From Arenicellales bacterium (lineage in GTDB: Bacteria; Pseudomonadota; Gammaproteobacteria; BMS3Bbin11), in contig JARFQC010000105.1 in assembly GCA_029287965.1 (NCBI GenBank), forward strand, positions 1-13,427: DNA of 13,427 nt, written 5' to 3'. This document shows, in pieces, positions 1 through 6,730 of the stretch (position 1 is the stretch's first letter; each line of letters opens with the position of its first letter). The translations under genes were made by a program, and so were the position numbers. The notes below the pieces were generated by a model. The model made no database searches. It was not told the DNA's origin and saw only the letters and a list, made by a program, of their open reading frames with translations.

Positions 1-51
1 AGCGGCCCGCTGAACAGCGCACAGATCGACTGGATCAAGGATGCATTCTAG
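1..51 (+). CDS. yraN: YraN/UPF0102 family protein, C-terminal end only
   Basis: Only the last 16 codons and a TAG stop are in the window; the gene begins upstream. The readable tail, SGPLNSAQIDWIKDAF, matches the remembered end of E. coli YraN (VEWIKDAFNDHS) in the WIKDAF block. YraN is a small nuclease-fold protein of the UPF0102 family with no firmly assigned role. The neighbours support the call, since yraN lies directly before the SIS-domain gene and dolP in many gammaproteobacteria. A 48-bp gap separates it from gmhA, with no terminator visible, so read-through is plausible. The identification rests on a short peptide plus synteny. Confidence 0.72.
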   Translation, partial: SGPLNSAQIDWIKDAF

Positions 52-99
52 TCAGCACGCTGATAAAGTTCGGCGAATATTGACCATAAGCCAACATGC

Positions 100-696
100 A
101 TGGAATACACTGATCGCTTAACCGACATCTTTTCATCACACCTGGAAACCACCCAGGCATCGATGGAACAGCTTGCACCGGCCATCGTCCAAGCCGCCGG
201 CAAACTAACCGAAGCACTACTGTCTGACCGCAAGATACTTACCTGCGGCAACGGTGGCTCGGCCGGTGATGCACAGCACTTCTCTTCCGAGTTGCTCAAC
301 CGCTTCGAGCGCGAAAGACCCGGCCTGCCTGCCATGGCACTGACAACGGACACGTCGACAATCACATCAATCGCCAACGATTATTCCTACAAGGATATTT
401 TTGCCAAGCAGATCAGCGCACTCGGCCAGCAGGGCGATGTGCTGATCGCGTTTTCCACTTCAGGCAGCTCTGCGAATATACTGCGTGCCGTCAGCGCCGC
501 GCACCAGCGGCAGATGGCCTGCGTCGCACTGACCGGCAAGGGCGGCGGGGAGCTGATGCAGATGATGGAAAACGACGACATATGCCTGTGCGTCCCTTCC
601 AGCTCAACGGCGCGCATCCAGGAAGTCCACCTGATCATCATCCACTGCCTGTGCGACCTTATAGATAACCAGATTCTCGGTTCCGACACAGTATGA
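100..696 (+). CDS. gmhA: Phosphoheptose isomerase GmhA (SIS domain)
   Basis: This 198-residue protein has a single SIS domain and is predicted to be cytosolic. By family it converts sedoheptulose 7-phosphate to D-glycero-D-manno-heptose 7-phosphate, the first step of ADP-heptose synthesis for LPS inner core. The phosphate loop CGNGGSAGDAQHF lies at about residues 49-61, a second sugar-phosphate segment STSGSSANI at 119-127, and the helix ARIQEVHLIIIHCLCDLID at 171-189. The GmhA metal/catalytic set is present as H60, E64, Q174 and H182. The paralogue DiaA, which occupies this locus in E. coli, lacks the glutamate at the E64 position, so the enzyme call is preferred over the DnaA-binding factor. 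The gene ends in an ATGA overlap with dolP, and hldC two genes on acts in the same pathway. The ribosome-binding site is weak, which fits translation within an operon. Confidence 0.9.
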   Translation: MEYTDRLTDIFSSHLETTQASMEQLAPAIVQAAGKLTEALLSDRKILTCGNGGSAGDAQHFSSELLNRFERERPGLPAMALTTDTSTITSIANDYSYKDIFAKQISALGQQGDVLIAFSTSGSSANILRAVSAAHQRQMACVALTGKGGGELMQMMENDDICLCVPSSSTARIQEVHLIIIHCLCDLIDNQILGSDTV

Positions 697-1280
697 AAAA
701 ATTTATCAAGGTCTGCCTGCTGGCAGGTATGCTGGCGCTTCTGCCTGCACTGGGCGCATGCACCGCGATCATTATCGGCGGGGCCGCAGTCACCACGATC
801 ATCATCGCCAATGACGAGCGCAGCCTGGGTGCAATCATCGATGACACCAGCATAGAGATTAAGGTCGCATCCGCACTGAAAGACAACGCCGGCCTGTCAG
901 AACAGTCCTACATCAGTGCAACGAGCACCAATGGCATCGTCCTGCTGATTGGCACGGCACCGAGCATGGCACACAAAGACACGGCCGGCCGCCTGGCCAA
1001 GTCGGTTTATGGCGTCCGCCAGATCGTCAACCAGGTCGAGATTGGCAGCAAACCGGGTACCGCACAGATTTCCAGTGATGCCTACCTGGCGAGCAAAGTC
1101 AAAACGCTGCTCTACAGTGCCGAAAAGATGGACGCCACACGCATCAATGTCGCCGTCTCGAATGATACGGTCTACCTGATGGGGCTGGTCAGCCAGGCCG
1201 AAGCAGACCAGGCGACGGCCGTTGCGCGCAAGGTCGGCGGCGTCAAGCGTGTCGTCAAGGTGTTCGAGATCATCTCTTGA
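693..1280 (+). CDS. dolP: BON-domain outer-membrane lipoprotein DolP (YraP)
   Basis: A 195-residue predicted lipoprotein. The N-terminus has MKKF, a hydrophobic stretch and a lipobox L20-G21-A22-C23, so mature protein should begin at lipidated C23 and reach the inner leaflet of the outer membrane. Two BON domains follow, at roughly residues 51-117 and 125-194. The segments DDTSIEIKVASAL, GIVLLIGTAPS, YLMGLVSQAEADQA and GGVKRVVKVFEII align with E. coli YraP/DolP. DolP family members bind anionic phospholipid and help maintain outer-membrane integrity and BAM function. The start codon overlaps the gmhA stop (ATGA) and its own stop overlaps the TTG start of hldC, so translation is probably coupled on both sides. 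Placement beside LPS heptose genes fits an envelope role. Confidence 0.9.
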   Translation: MKKFIKVCLLAGMLALLPALGACTAIIIGGAAVTTIIIANDERSLGAIIDDTSIEIKVASALKDNAGLSEQSYISATSTNGIVLLIGTAPSMAHKDTAGRLAKSVYGVRQIVNQVEIGSKPGTAQISSDAYLASKVKTLLYSAEKMDATRINVAVSNDTVYLMGLVSQAEADQATAVARKVGGVKRVVKVFEIIS

Positions 1281-1762
1281 GCAGCAGTGAAAAAATATGT
1301 CAGCCGGATGCGGCCGGCATCGCTGCCATACAGGCACTCAAGGCACCGCTGGTGTTTACCAACGGCTGCTTCGACATCCTCCACCGCGGGCATGTTACGT
1401 ACCTCGAGGAAGCCAGGGCACTGGGTGCCAGCCTCGTCGTAGCCGTCAACACCGACGCATCGGTACGGCGCCTGGACAAGGGCAGCGACCGCCCTGTAAA
1501 TCCACTCGAAGACCGCCTGGCAGTACTCGCCGCGCTGCAATGCGTCGATGCCGTGATTCCCTTTGACGAAGACACCCCGCTGGAACTGATCCGGCGGCTG
1601 CACCCCGATATACTCGTCAAGGGCGGCGACTGGCCGGTAGAGCGGATCGTCGGCGCAGAACAGGTCCTCTCTGAAGGCGGAGAAGTTCATTCCATCCCTT
1701 TCCGGCACGACCGGTCGACGACCGACCTGCTGCACCGCATACGTTCAGGCAGGCCCGACTGA
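1277..1762 (+). CDS. hldC: D-glycero-beta-D-manno-heptose 1-phosphate adenylyltransferase, stand-alone
   Basis: A 161-residue nucleotidyltransferase corresponding to the C-terminal half of bifunctional HldE/RfaE. By family it transfers AMP from ATP to D-glycero-beta-D-manno-heptose 1-phosphate to give ADP-heptose for LPS. Visible motifs are FTNGCFDILHRGH (27-39, with the HxGH signature H36-G38-H39), VAVNTDASVRRLKG-type binding segment near 55-69, ILVKGGDW (112-119) and RSTT (146-149). No sugar-kinase domain is present, so the heptose-7-phosphate kinase (HldA type) must be encoded elsewhere. The TTG at 1277 is chosen because it gives family-typical length, overlaps the dolP stop (TTGA), and no in-frame ATG or GTG lies before the catalytic motif. 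Glycerol-3-phosphate cytidylyltransferase is a remote alternative; gmhA nearby argues for heptose. Confidence 0.88.
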   Translation: MSSSEKICQPDAAGIAAIQALKAPLVFTNGCFDILHRGHVTYLEEARALGASLVVAVNTDASVRRLDKGSDRPVNPLEDRLAVLAALQCVDAVIPFDEDTPLELIRRLHPDILVKGGDWPVERIVGAEQVLSEGGEVHSIPFRHDRSTTDLLHRIRSGRPD

Positions 1763-1774
1763 CAGCAGCCAGCC

Positions 1775-3160
1775 ATGTTGTCCAACGCCTTCATAGCAAG
1801 TATTGAACAAATCATACCGGCCGACCGGCTAAGCCTCGATGAGGCCGAGCGCTGGACATACGGCTACGATAATTCGCGCAAGCACTCGCTGCCTGATGCC
1901 GTAGCCTTTCCCACCGGCCACGCTGAAGTAGTCGAGCTTGCCCGGTTGTGTAATGAACACCACGTACCCCTGATTGCTCGCGGCCGCGGCACCGGCACAA
2001 CGGGTGGCGCCATACCCGTCAACGGCGGCGTTGTCCTCTCCATGGAACGCATGAACCGGATTCTCGAGTTCGACCCGGTCAACCGGCTGATGCGTGTCGA
2101 ACCCGGCGTCACCAACCAGGCAGTGCAGGAGAAAGCCGCCACGGAAGGTTTTTTCTGGCCTCCCGATCCGGGCAGCGCAAGCGTCTGCACGGTCGGCGGC
2201 AACCTGGCCTTCAATGCAGCCGGTCCGAGTGCCGTCAAGTATGCCACCACGCGGGAAAACACCCTCGGGCTGGTGGCCGTCACCGCCGCAGGCGACACCC
2301 TGTGCACAGGCTTCAACACCACCAAGGGCGTCACCGGCTACGACCTGACGCGCCTGCTGATCGGCAGCGAAGGCACCCTGGCCGTAATTACCGAAGCTAC
2401 CCTGAAACTGACCCCCCGGCCGGAAACACACCGGACCATCGCGGCAAGTTATCGCAACATCGAGGCGGCAACGGCGGCCATCGTCGCCATCATGAGTCAG
2501 TCGCAGATCCCGGCCGCACTGGAGTTCCTCGACGGTGGCTCGCTTGACCTGATCCGCAGCCAGCCGGAGCTGAACATCCCTATGCAGGCCGCAGCCATGC
2601 TGATCATCGACGTGGATGGCACGCATGACAGCATCGACACCGCCGTGCAGCGCATAACCGCTGCCGCATCCAGTGACGGGCTGACCGGGCTGAACATGTC
2701 TGCCAGCGAAACCGAATCCGGCCAGCTATGGAAGGCACGCAAGGCGCTGTCCCCTGCCCTGCGCAGTATTGCACCCAACAAGCTGAACGAGGACGTCGTC
2801 GTACCGGTCGGCAATATCCCTCCATTGATCGAAGGCCTGTCGCAACTCAGCAGGCAGTATGCTATTCCAATCGTCAACTTCGGCCATGCAGGCAACGGCA
2901 ACATCCACGTTAACCTGCTTTACGATACCCAGGACCCGCAGCAGGAAGCCAATGCCCGCCCGTGCCTGCTGGAGGTTTTTCAACTCGTCATACGACTGGG
3001 CGGAGCCTTGTCGGGCGAGCATGGCATCGGCGTGGAAAAAATGGCCTATGTAGGCATGGAAATCGACCCGGTAACCCTGGACTACATGAGACGTATTAAA
3101 TTGCTGTTTGATCCAAAAGGCATCCTCAATCCCGGCAAAGTCTTCCCACCGGTCGACTGA
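1775..3160 (+). CDS. FAD-linked 2-hydroxyacid oxidase, GlcD / D-lactate dehydrogenase type
   Basis: A 461-residue flavoprotein of the VAO/PCMH family with no signal peptide. The N-terminal FAD-binding PCMH domain covers about residues 38-215: RGRGTGTTGG at 69-78, PPDPGS at 129-134, VGGNLAFNAAGP at 140-151, and IGSEGTLAVITE at 196-207. The C-terminal FAD-oxidase domain shows NEDVVVP (338-344), FGHAGNGNIHVN (369-380), SGEHGIG (413-419) and DPKGILNPGK (446-455). Such enzymes oxidise glycolate, D-lactate or related D-2-hydroxyacids and pass electrons to quinone or partner subunits. The substrate cannot be fixed from sequence. No GlcE or GlcF genes follow, so it may act alone like a D-lactate dehydrogenase. 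The gene starts 12 bp after hldC without a strong ribosome-binding site, and the kinase gene follows 20 bp later. Confidence 0.85.
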   Translation: MLSNAFIASIEQIIPADRLSLDEAERWTYGYDNSRKHSLPDAVAFPTGHAEVVELARLCNEHHVPLIARGRGTGTTGGAIPVNGGVVLSMERMNRILEFDPVNRLMRVEPGVTNQAVQEKAATEGFFWPPDPGSASVCTVGGNLAFNAAGPSAVKYATTRENTLGLVAVTAAGDTLCTGFNTTKGVTGYDLTRLLIGSEGTLAVITEATLKLTPRPETHRTIAASYRNIEAATAAIVAIMSQSQIPAALEFLDGGSLDLIRSQPELNIPMQAAAMLIIDVDGTHDSIDTAVQRITAAASSDGLTGLNMSASETESGQLWKARKALSPALRSIAPNKLNEDVVVPVGNIPPLIEGLSQLSRQYAIPIVNFGHAGNGNIHVNLLYDTQDPQQEANARPCLLEVFQLVIRLGGALSGEHGIGVEKMAYVGMEIDPVTLDYMRRIKLLFDPKGILNPGKVFPPVD

Positions 3161-3180
3161 TACGGCAGGATAGCAATGGC

Positions 3181-5289
3181 ATGAGTGACATCGACCAACA
3201 TATTTACCCGGACATCCCCGGCTACGACATCCATGCCGAGCTGGGAGTGGGCGGCATCGCCACGGTCTACCTGGCCGTGCAGAAATCGCTCGACCGCCGG
3301 GTGGCGCTCAAGGTCATGTCACCGATCCTGGCGGTCGAACCGGATTACGCCGAACGTTTTGTGCGTGAAGGGCGCACGATCGCCAAGCTCAGCCATACCA
3401 ACATCATCACCGTGTACGATATCGGCGTGCAGAAGCACAAGCTGTATATCGCCATGGAGCACATACCCGAAGGGAACCTGCGCAGCCAGCTGGAAACACG
3501 CAAGGGCGATGCCGACTGGGCCCTGTCGGTCGCCGGCCAGATGGCCCTGGCACTGGGCTACGCCCACCGTCACAACGTTATCCATCGCGACGTCAAACCC
3601 GAGAACATCCTGTTCCGTGAAAACGGCGTGGCCGTTCTGACCGACTTCGGCATTGCCAAGACCATCTCGTCGGACACCAACCTCACCCGCGCCGGCGCGG
3701 TCATCGGCACACCCAAGTACATGAGCCCCGAACAGACTGACGGGCTGGGCAACGACCCGCAGACGGATATTTACTCGCTGGGCATCATCCTGTTCGAAAT
3801 GCTGACCGGCAGGGTCCCGTACGAGAGCGAGAACAGCATGGCAGTGCTCTACGCGCATGTGCACTCGCCTATCCCGAAACTGCCACAGGGGCTCCATGAC
3901 CTGCAGCCGCTGATAGACCAGATGCTGGCCAAGAACCCGAAAGACCGGCCAGCCGACTGCGACAAACTGGCGGAAATCATCCGCCTGATGCGACGCGAAC
4001 GTCACATCGCAATGAAGAATGCCGCACCCGGTGAAGTCGGCGAGTTCCTTAAGGATACGCTGGAAATCGAACCCCAGATGCAGGAACCGGACAGTGCTGC
4101 CAGCAGAGATACGATGCAGGCAAACTGGATCAGCAGGGCCGCCGACTGGCTGCGCGGCCGGCCGGCCTGGCAGTACCTGGGCATTGCCGCAGTCGTCGTC
4201 CTGGGTGCGCTGGTGTGGCCGGACAACCGGGTTGCGCAGGAAAAAGCTACAGTCATACTGCCCAGGGCGGCCGAAACGGATAGTCCGCCTGCCCCCGCAG
4301 CACCGGCCGGGATCAGTAGTGCGCAGCCCGTGCGCGCGGAGACCGAACGGGAAAGAGTCATCCTGTCGGAATTTCTTTCCGATGACACGGTCACCGGGCC
4401 TGCGACCACAGCGACCGGCAGCAAAGCTGCAATGCAGCATCCCCGCCAGGCTGAGATCGACGCGTTGCTGGGCAAGGCGAGAACTGCGGTCGAAGACGGC
4501 CAGCTCCATTACCCGAAGGAAGGCAGCGCCATTCACTGGTACCAGGCCGTGCTACAGATCGATCCCGGCAACATACGCGCACAGCGGGGTTTGCAGGCCG
4601 TGGCCGACCTGCTGAAAGAAAAGGCCATCGCCCAGAACAACAAGGGCAATCCCGATCTTGCCCTGGTCCTCATTGCTGCCGCGCTGGATGCAACACCCGG
4701 GGACGTCGCGCTGAAAACGCTGCAATCCGACATCAACGGATCATTCAAGGCCGCCAGCAGTTATAAAAAAGCGGAACAGCTGTACTACGGCAAGGGTGTA
4801 AAACAAAACCTGAGGCGGGCTGCATTCTACTATCGCAAGGCTGCCGACCGCGGCCATCGCGAGGCGATGAACGCACTCGGTGTCATGTATGTTGATGGCA
4901 CAGGCGTTAAACGCAATGAATCCATGGCCAAGACATGGTTCAGAAAAGCCGCAGACAAGAACGACGCCGAAGCCATGTACAACCTCGCCCTCGGCTACCT
5001 GTTCGGCAAGCAGAAAAAAACAGCCAGTGCGCTGCCCCTGGCTACGGCTGCGTCCAGCCTCGAGTACCGGCCGGCTTACCGCCTGGTTGGCTGGATGTAC
5101 ACGACGGGTACAGGTGTTGCTGCGAACACCTTCCAGGCCTTTCGCTGGGACCTTAAGGGCATGGTCAATCCAATCAATAACAAGCTCGAGTCGCTATACC
5201 GCACCCCGAAAACCTGGCAAGACCGCTTTGACATCGCCTACAAGGAAGCGACGGACACCGCTTACGCTGCAGATGAGGACAACAGCTAG
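3181..5289 (+). CDS. Transmembrane Ser/Thr protein kinase with C-terminal Sel1-like repeats
   Basis: A 702-residue Hanks-type kinase. The cytosolic kinase domain spans roughly residues 13-270, with glycine loop GVGGIATVY (22-30), VALK lysine K44, alpha-C glutamate likely E63, catalytic HRDVKPEN (135-142), DFG (155-157), activation segment GTPKYMSPEQ (176-185) and D196 in DIYSLG. All catalytic residues are present, so it should be active. A basic stretch precedes one membrane segment at about 329-347. Then come a Pro/Ala-rich linker, a helical TPR-like region (about 420-520) and Sel1-like repeats at about 523-660 (KAAD/LGxMYxxGxGV pattern), which should face the periplasm. This looks like a receptor kinase with a protein- or glycan-binding sensor, but the ligand is unknown. 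AGGA ten bases upstream supports the start. An ATG at 3176 opens a two-codon frame only. The TAG stop lies in the duplicated CTAG of the downstream miniature element. Confidence 0.9.
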   Translation: MSDIDQHIYPDIPGYDIHAELGVGGIATVYLAVQKSLDRRVALKVMSPILAVEPDYAERFVREGRTIAKLSHTNIITVYDIGVQKHKLYIAMEHIPEGNLRSQLETRKGDADWALSVAGQMALALGYAHRHNVIHRDVKPENILFRENGVAVLTDFGIAKTISSDTNLTRAGAVIGTPKYMSPEQTDGLGNDPQTDIYSLGIILFEMLTGRVPYESENSMAVLYAHVHSPIPKLPQGLHDLQPLIDQMLAKNPKDRPADCDKLAEIIRLMRRERHIAMKNAAPGEVGEFLKDTLEIEPQMQEPDSAASRDTMQANWISRAADWLRGRPAWQYLGIAAVVVLGALVWPDNRVAQEKATVILPRAAETDSPPAPAAPAGISSAQPVRAETERERVILSEFLSDDTVTGPATTATGSKAAMQHPRQAEIDALLGKARTAVEDGQLHYPKEGSAIHWYQAVLQIDPGNIRAQRGLQAVADLLKEKAIAQNNKGNPDLALVLIAAALDATPGDVALKTLQSDINGSFKAASSYKKAEQLYYGKGVKQNLRRAAFYYRKAADRGHREAMNALGVMYVDGTGVKRNESMAKTWFRKAADKNDAEAMYNLALGYLFGKQKKTASALPLATAASSLEYRPAYRLVGWMYTTGTGVAANTFQAFRWDLKGMVNPINNKLESLYRTPKTWQDRFDIAYKEATDTAYAADEDNS

Positions 5290-5441
5290 GGACCTCTGAA
5301 CAAGTCCATGGGATGGGGGTTCGGGGGAAGGGTCTTTAAGATGTGGCCCGTAAGCCATTGAACTAACAGCTCTTCCCCCGTAGATAAACTCGCGGGAATA
5401 TCTGGATGAGTCGCAAAGCGACTTATTCAGATGGTCCCTAG
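5286..5441. mobile_element. 148-bp miniature inverted-repeat element with IS5-like ends and CTAG duplications
   Basis: The element runs 5290-5437. Its left end GGACCTCTGAACAAGTC (5290-5306) matches the reverse complement of its right end, GGACCATCTGAATAAGTC (5420-5437), with one inserted base and one mismatch. Both ends are flanked by CTAG (5286-5289 and 5438-5441), fitting the 4-bp YTAR duplication of IS5-group elements. The GAACAAGTCC motif resembles the remembered IS5 left end. There is no transposase and no meaningful ORF inside, so it would need a helper in trans. An internal inverted pair CGGGGGAAG (5322-5330) / CTTCCCCCG (5372-5380) adds structure. It sits at the kinase stop codon. The family assignment is from memory of IS5 ends; the repeat and duplication are directly visible. 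Confidence 0.75.
5401..5431 (+). other. Stem-loop at the right end of the miniature element
   Basis: The arms TCTGGATGAGTCGC and GCGACTTATTCAGA enclose an AAA loop. All 14 positions pair if two G-U pairs are allowed. The outer arm repeats the terminal inverted-repeat core, so the element's right end is itself a hairpin. Only weak T content follows, so it is not a classical intrinsic terminator, but it lies 112 nt after the kinase stop codon and could end or protect that transcript. Confidence 0.6.
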
Positions 5442-5577
5442 CATTGCTATCGCCGAATCCATCTTGCGGCCGCATAGTGATGAACAATTGTGAAACTCCG
5501 TTAGTGATGCACCTGAAATGAATCAAGGCGTGGTTTAGCCGCCTTCAGTAGATTGGGCGCAGGGCGTTGTCAGGCAA
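5442..5577. other. Non-coding leader of the YiiX-like gene
   Basis: This 136-bp stretch follows the miniature element; together they make a 288-bp gene-free interval. One clear feature is visible, an inverted repeat AAGGCG (5525-5530) / CGCCTT (5540-5545) with a 9-nt loop and no T-run after it. I found no convincing -35/-10 pair. The promoter of the downstream gene, if it has its own, is not identified. Confidence 0.4.
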
Positions 5578-6345
5578 ATGAACAAACTGCTTAACATCCC
5601 CGACAAACTACTGGTCAAGTTCATTACCCTGGAAACCGGGGAATACAGCCCATTTGCTGTACATTCTCTCGAACTGCGTGCAGACACGCTGAAGCACTGC
5701 GACGTGTTGCTGGTCGAAGGCATCCAGTGGGTCAGCACCGCGATCAAGTATCTCTCCCAGTCTACCTGGTCACACGCCGCCATTTTCGTCGGCAATATCA
5801 TCGATCCTGAAGAACATGCTGTCGATCTCAAGCTGCTGATTGAGGCCGATGTAAAGGACGGCGTTATCGGCGTGCCGTTGTCACGCTATACGCATCTTAA
5901 TACCCGGATTCTGCGTCCAGTTGGACTCACTGCGGAGGACAAGTGCCGGATTATCGGTTACATGATGCGCCACCTGGGCAGTAGCTACGATTTACGTAAT
6001 GTCTGGGATCTTGCCCGTTACCTGTTTCCTACACCGCCTGTACCCGTGCGGTTTCGCAGAAGGATGATCGGTCTTGGCAGCGGCGACCCCAGCCGGGCTA
6101 TATGTTCCTCTTTAATTGCGCAGGCCTTTCAGAAAGTTCGCTATCCGATTTTGCCGAGGACATCAGAAACAGAGCAGGACGAGACGGTATACAGTATTCG
6201 CCATCACAGCCTGTTTACGCCCCGGGATTTTGACGTTTCGCCTTACTTTGCTGTTATCAAGCCGACCCTGGAGAAGGAATTCGACTACCGCAGCCTTACC
6301 TGGAAAGATGAACTGCCTGAACGAGAGAGGCTCAGGGAAGAGTGA
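5578..6345 (+). CDS. YiiX/YebB-like permuted papain-fold (NlpC/P60 superfamily) protein
   Basis: A 255-residue predicted cytosolic protein, with no signal peptide or clear membrane segment. The order of its putative catalytic residues is permuted: a histidine in WSHAAIFVG (H66), an acidic residue in LIEA (E89), then the cysteine in AICSSLIAQAF (C176). This is the arrangement of the YiiX/YebB/YaeF group, circularly permuted relatives of NlpC/P60 peptidases. Members of this fold hydrolyse or transfer amide, thioester or acyl bonds; the substrate here is unknown. The basic segment RFRRRM (158-163) precedes the cysteine. No in-frame ATG lies between 5578 and the first conserved block CDVLLVEG, and AGGG at 5561 could serve as a distant ribosome-binding site. 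The 3' end overlaps the convergent yhbY by 14 bp. Confidence 0.78.
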   Translation: MNKLLNIPDKLLVKFITLETGEYSPFAVHSLELRADTLKHCDVLLVEGIQWVSTAIKYLSQSTWSHAAIFVGNIIDPEEHAVDLKLLIEADVKDGVIGVPLSRYTHLNTRILRPVGLTAEDKCRIIGYMMRHLGSSYDLRNVWDLARYLFPTPPVPVRFRRRMIGLGSGDPSRAICSSLIAQAFQKVRYPILPRTSETEQDETVYSIRHHSLFTPRDFDVSPYFAVIKPTLEKEFDYRSLTWKDELPERERLREE

Positions 6346-6622
6346 TACGGGATTTTTCCCCTTCCCGGTAGATGACCACCATTTTACCAATCTGCTGAAC
6401 AGGAACTGCACTGGTGCGTTCGCATATTTCAGCATACATGCTGTTGCGCAGATCACGATCATCGCTGCCTAGCTTGATCTTGATGAGTTCATGGTGGGTG
6501 AGCGCAATTTCCACTTCCGCCATGACAGCCTCGCTCAATCCGGCATTGCCTACTGTCACGACAGGCGTTAGAGAATGGGCCTTTCCGCGCAGGAAACCCA
6601 ATTGTTTACGATTCAGGGACAT
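6332..6622 (-). CDS. yhbY: Ribosome-associated RNA-binding protein YhbY (CRM domain)
   Basis: A 96-residue minus-strand protein made almost entirely of one CRS1-YhbY (CRM) domain. Blocks LRGKAHSLTPVVTVGNAGLS, EVEIALTHHELIKIKL and IGKMVVIYRE align with E. coli YhbY. The family associates with pre-50S particles and is linked to large-subunit assembly. The frame stays open upstream to 6964, but the ATG at 6622 begins the conserved MSLNRKQLGFLRG and gives the family length of about 97 residues, so it is chosen. The ribosome-binding site is poor. The gene is divergent from rlmE, which also acts on the large ribosomal subunit, and shares its upstream region. Its 3' end overlaps the facing YiiX-like gene. 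Confidence 0.92.
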   Translation of the reverse strand: MSLNRKQLGFLRGKAHSLTPVVTVGNAGLSEAVMAEVEIALTHHELIKIKLGSDDRDLRNSMYAEICERTSAVPVQQIGKMVVIYREGEKSRITLP

Positions 6623-6656
6623 GTGTTCTGGTGATGTGTGATCTTCTGGATGCCGG

Positions 6657-6668
6657 CATTGTACAATG
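6657..6668. promoter_or_regulatory. Symmetric divergent promoter candidate between yhbY and rlmE
   Basis: CATTGTACAATG is a perfect 12-bp palindrome. It holds the -10-like hexamer TACAAT on both strands (6662-6667 forward, 6658-6663 reverse), each one mismatch from TATAAT. Predicted starts would give a leader of about 56 nt for rlmE and 29 nt for yhbY. No good -35 box is visible on either side, so this is a candidate. An operator for a dimeric regulator is the alternative reading. Confidence 0.5.
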
Positions 6669-6730
6669 ACAGGGATGCTACGACACGGCTTTGTGCCGCA
6701 TACGGCTGGTAACAGAACAACAGGAATCCC

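Noticed and set aside
100..696. SIS protein as DiaA, the DnaA-binding factor found at this locus in E. coli
   Set aside because: It keeps the GmhA catalytic glutamate (HFSSELLNRF) and the GNGGSAGDAQHF loop, which DiaA has changed, and hldC lies nearby.
1829..2626. 265-codon open frame on the minus strand opposite the FAD oxidase
   Set aside because: Antisense shadow with no domain pattern; the plus strand encodes a complete flavoenzyme with all family motifs.
3176..3184. Upstream ATG just before the kinase start
   Set aside because: It reads two codons and then a stop (ATG GCA TGA); it is unlikely to be functional beyond chance overlap.
3319..4536. 405-codon open frame on the minus strand opposite the kinase gene
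   Set aside because: It is a shadow of GC-rich codons; its composition is His/Gly/Arg-rich with no recognisable motif, and the plus-strand frame is a well-conserved kinase.
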